Assembly: GCF_030272615.1 (NCBI RefSeq)
Contig: NC_081406.1
Span: 140,710,361 to 140,774,360 of the forward strand
DNA length: 64,000 nt
Source: Cryptomeria japonica
Taxonomy: Eukaryota > Streptophyta > Pinopsida > Cupressales > Cupressaceae
Reading direction: 5' to 3'
This document shows positions 60,751 to 64,000 of this stretch, piece by piece (positions within the stretch are counted from its first letter, which is position 1; the number at the start of each line of letters is the position of its first letter). Position numbers and translations under genes: made by a program. The notes beneath the pieces are model-generated. The model worked only from the letters and a program-made list of their open reading frames with translations. It ran no database searches and had not been told where the DNA came from.

Positions 60751-62055
60751 CTTCTTCATCCAATCGTAGATCTACCACCTTGACTCCATGTTGCATCCAT
60801 GTTGACCAATTGCTAGCTTGGCTCTTCATGTCGGTCTAGATAAGATCACTGACCAAACACTCTATCGATTCCTCTTTCCTGTCACTTTTCTAACCCTGTC
60901 GGTATCTCACACTCTACCAATTACCTCACCATGTCTGCACTATGTTGAATTGCCAATGCAACACTCAAACCAATCTCCAGACATGCCAATCCATAGCACA
61001 CTCATTCCCATGAAGTGGGAGGTCTTCTGCATCTGCCCCTTGCTCATAGTACCGGTGAACTTGCATACCGGTAAACACTCTTGATGATACAAGTCATCAA
61101 CCTTCACCAGAATCTACCTTCAGTCAGGTCACATTCCTCTATTTGCATCTTCTCATCCTTGCCTTCTACTTGATCAACACGGACCATATCACAATCAATT
61201 TGTCAAGATGACTAACTCATCATTCTTCATCTATTCCAGCATCTCACCATGCCTTCTTTGTTGATCAATGTGTATATTCTTGTTCTCATGCACTCAAGGC
61301 ATTCCCTTAATTTATCGGTAGATCCGGTGTGAGCCTTCAAACACCTGCCTTTGCTCCATCTTCCTTATCTCACAAGAATATGATGCATACTTATGCATAA
61401 TAGGAGATAAGTTCAAATTACCAGTGGGAGTGACACCTTGACATTAGCATCATGAAATGTACTCATGTGGCTTCCCTATTTGTGCAACATATCTTGAAAC
61501 AAGCACATGTGATCTAATGTGGGCACATTCAATGTCAGTCATCTCTTCACATGGTGATTGCATCTTCATCCGGTGAGAGTCCTACTGTTTTGTAACCTCA
61601 CAACATACCGGTAATCTATTCTTTCTTCTCCTCTAGTGTTGATGTGATTTAGCTAGCATTTTGCCTCTTCATCACACACATCAGCTCAAGCACTTTGTTC
61701 GTCCTGCTTGTACATTGGTCATCATCTTGTCGGTTGACACCCACTCACTTGGGGGATTTGTCTTCTCCATGTCAACACATCATTTACTAGTTGACATCCT
61801 TTCCTTACTGGTGATACACTATATCGGTAACCTATTCAGCTCATCCACACAAGTTGGGCACTAACTTGTGTACCGATAACACTAGTTGTCATCCATCTGA
61901 TGAAATTCTCTTCCTTACCTTACTGGTGTCCTACAACACAAAGTGATATCTAAGATATCTTATTCTTTACTTCTTCATGATAGTGTTGCACATACATCTC
62001 TTCTACTGGTACTCATCCCATACCGGTTGACATCAATGACAACACATTGCCAACA
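60751..62055 (-). repeat. Element A 5' LTR, right half
   Basis: Continues the LTR interrupted at 53518 (CTTCTTCATCCAATCG..) to ATTGCCAACA, collinear with 47600-48884 and with 35815-37118. Confidence 0.9.
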
Positions 62056-62060
62056 TTTAG
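62056..62060. repeat. Target site duplication TTTAG, right (element A)
   Basis: Matches 46302-46306. Confidence 0.85.
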
Positions 62061-63569
62061 TACTTCAAAGATTAGCATTAATGAAGTATTAAATAATTAT
62101 ATTAGCAAGGTTGTAATTTAATAGTAGTAATAATTTGGTTTTTTAGAGAGATAATTACATTGGCTAAAATTCTTATTTTGTCACTAAGCATGTAATTTTT
62201 ATCATTCCACTAAGGTAATTGATCCATATATTTGAATAGGCTATTAAGTGCGGATTCATTTTAGAAAAAATGTATGTACTACCAAAAATTTGTTCTACTG
62301 CATGTAATCTATCTAATATTTGTGTTGGTTGTTAATTTAAATATAAAATCCAAAATATATTTAGATAGTTATAATTTGGAAGTTGTAGACAATTTTGTAT
62401 CTTTACCCTAGAAATTCCTATGTTAAAAAGGAACCACTTAAGTTATGATTCCTTTATCACTTTATACACATGAAAAATAACTAAATAGTCATTTTGTTTA
62501 GGAAAAAAAAACATAAAATTTGACAATTGAACTACTAGTTCATTAAGAAAGGCCTTAAGGTTGCTCTATATTATTACCATTAAATTTGATACAATAATAT
62601 TGTGTAGTTAATATTGACCAATAATTGATATTAATGTTAATTTTTAAACTTAAAATAGAAATAGCATAATTATATTTTTTTAAATAATTAGATAACAATA
62701 TTAACTAGCAATCCATACCTCCATCCATATTTTTTTGTTTTGAGATCATCCTTTTCCATTTGTGCTATCCCCACCATGTCATCACTACTCATGAGCTTAG
62801 TATTTGAGGGTTAGTCCTCCATTAGAGTCTCATTGTACAATGAATAGTGAATTCCTAGGGAAGCCCTTCAACTAGAGGGTGTGTGGCCTAAAACATTTAG
62901 GTTCAACTGAATGTATGTAAAATTTAAGTGCTGCTCTAGCTATTTTCTCCTTTAAAATAATAGTAATATAAATAAATCTATATTTAAGCTATAAAATAAG
63001 ATCAAACATTAAGATTAAAACTGAACTAGAAAGGAAATAAAGTAGCAATATAAAGGAATGTTTGATTCAACATATAAATTTATGTTGTAATTCTAGAATA
63101 TACAAAAATGTTAGGAAGGTTAATTAGCATAGGTTTTGTATTGTGTGTAAGGGTTTCTATAAATATATAAAATGATAATGATTCTCCACACACACTTTTT
63201 ATCCTGAAAGTGTGCTAAGGACCCTTTAGATGCAATTGATACCCTCAAATCAAAATGGTGATCGTCCATATATTTTAATTTCCTATTACTAAGATCGCTT
63301 AGAATTTATTATATATGTTTCACTAATTTATTGTTTCTTTTGGATGAATATAGAAGTTATTAGATGGTTGAAGAAGCTTATGTGGAAGGAAAAAAAGATG
63401 CATGTAGCTAGGACATTATCTTAGTCAAAATTATATTTTTAATATAAAAAGGTTGAATGTTTATTGATTCTCTATGAATGGTATATTAAATTAAAGGCAA
63501 AAAAAATGGTTGCAAACAATAACTATCGTTCCTAAGTATAACAACACGTAATAACAATATAATAGCTAT
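62061..63569 (+). other. Downstream flank of pseudogene 2, shared with copy 1
   Basis: Collinear with 37124-38645 through TATAATAGCTA at its end. No gene is seen. It is interrupted at 63570 by a family X LTR. Confidence 0.8.
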
Positions 63570-64000
63570 TGTTGGCAAATGCACAATCCAATGAGAAATT
63601 GTAGGTGATTGAAGGTATTGTCATTGATGGCAACCTTGCAATCCTATGGCACCAATAGGCACCGGCACCGACAGACTCTACACCAACAGATAGTTCACCA
63701 AAAGCGACAAAGATGATTACAGGCACCCCAACCGACATGATTTTGTTTATTGCATATTGTATTTACTTGTAATATCTTTTTGTAAGCCGACATGGCATAT
63801 TGTAACAAGACTCATATATAAGTATGAGATCTTGTAGAACATTTTGTAAGATGGGATAGGACATATGATAGATGGATATAATGAGCGAATATTATGGCAA
63901 ATTTTGTAGTAAGGTTTATGGTTGTTGTATGAGCTTAATCTGGTACTGAACTTGGCATAGAAGATGCTGTTTGTAGCAGTACATCACTTGGATTTCTATA
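63570..64000 (+). repeat. Family X LTR, plus orientation, cut by the window edge
   Basis: Begins TGTTGGCAAATGCACAATCC, and the part up to 64000 is related to the reverse complement of 17762-18557 (for example GAGCTTAATCTGGTACTGAA). It breaks the duplicated flank, so it inserted after the duplication. The right end and its target duplication lie outside the window. Confidence 0.75.
63815..63822 (+). promoter_or_regulatory. Probable TATA box of family X LTR
   Basis: TATATAAG lies about 245 bases into the LTR. The copy at 17762-18557 has TATATGTA at the same place, so that copy may have lost the box. Confidence 0.45.

Larger units (their letters stand above)
46307..62055 (-). mobile_element. 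Element A: gag-only LTR retrotransposon, interrupted by element B
   Basis: Minus-strand element with LTRs of about 2.58 and 2.60 kb (46307-48884; 52220-53518 plus 60751-62055), PBS at 52205-52217, PPT at 48885-48900 and TTTAG target duplications. The 3.3 kb internal region holds a Copia-type gag but no protease, integrase or RT that I can read. It is therefore probably non-autonomous (gag-only class) and would have relied on enzymes of a related element. Confidence 0.85.
42290..63569 (+). repeat. Segmental duplication, copy 2 (expanded by insertions)
   Basis: Homologous to 30640-38645, but with a longer tandem array, a full element A in place of the solo LTR, and element B nested in A. It ends where a family X LTR begins at 63570. 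Confidence 0.85.

Overview
This 64 kb window looks like nuclear DNA of a gymnosperm, most likely a conifer. The evidence is very high LTR-retrotransposon density with nested insertions, AT-rich non-coding DNA, and two decayed terpene synthase copies whose exons read like the conifer TPS-d class. I cannot name the species. I see no intact cellular gene, tRNA, rRNA or CRISPR array. The window is a stack of transposon insertions around a duplicated terpene synthase pseudogene locus. All element names used here (A, B, C, D, E, X, Y) are mine.

Layout. 1-18557: element X on the minus strand, with a primer-binding site and LTR at its right end, a gag with four zinc knuckles, and an unrecognised ORF2 running off the left edge. 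Its gag is split by a Ty3/Gypsy element C (3980-17575) with 4.45 kb LTRs, also on the minus strand; a 5-bp target duplication GTCCT flanks C and the gag frame continues across it. 18558-19970: a lone LTR (family Y). 21640-22925: two copies of an LTR-like sequence (family E) with rows of AT-rich hairpins. 24093-30185: a decayed chromovirus (Gypsy element D, plus strand) with gag, protease, RT, RNase H, integrase and chromodomain.

30640-38645 and 42290-63569 are two copies of one ancestral segment. Each holds short tandem repeats, then a 5'-truncated terpene synthase pseudogene (31552-34584 and 43452-46306), then an LTR insertion of family A at the identical base (same TTTAG duplication, overlapping the stop codon), then the same 1.5 kb downstream flank. 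In copy 1 the insertion is now a solo LTR (34585-37118). In copy 2 it is a full gag-only element A (46307-62055), whose 5' LTR was later split by a Copia element B (53519-60745). Copy 2 is then cut near the right edge by another family X LTR (63570 onward).

Relative order of events that can be read: terpene synthase decay began (shared stop and frameshift), A inserted at the stop codon, the segment was duplicated, copy 1 lost A to a solo LTR and gained a long GA repeat, and copy 2 received B inside A and X downstream. Separately, C inserted into X. Nothing here works together as a pathway. The most interesting signals are structural: the shared LTR insertion in the duplication, a C-rich-loop hairpin next to the primer-binding site whose stem sequence changes while pairing is kept, a palindrome array in the C LTRs, and the unknown ORF2 of element X.
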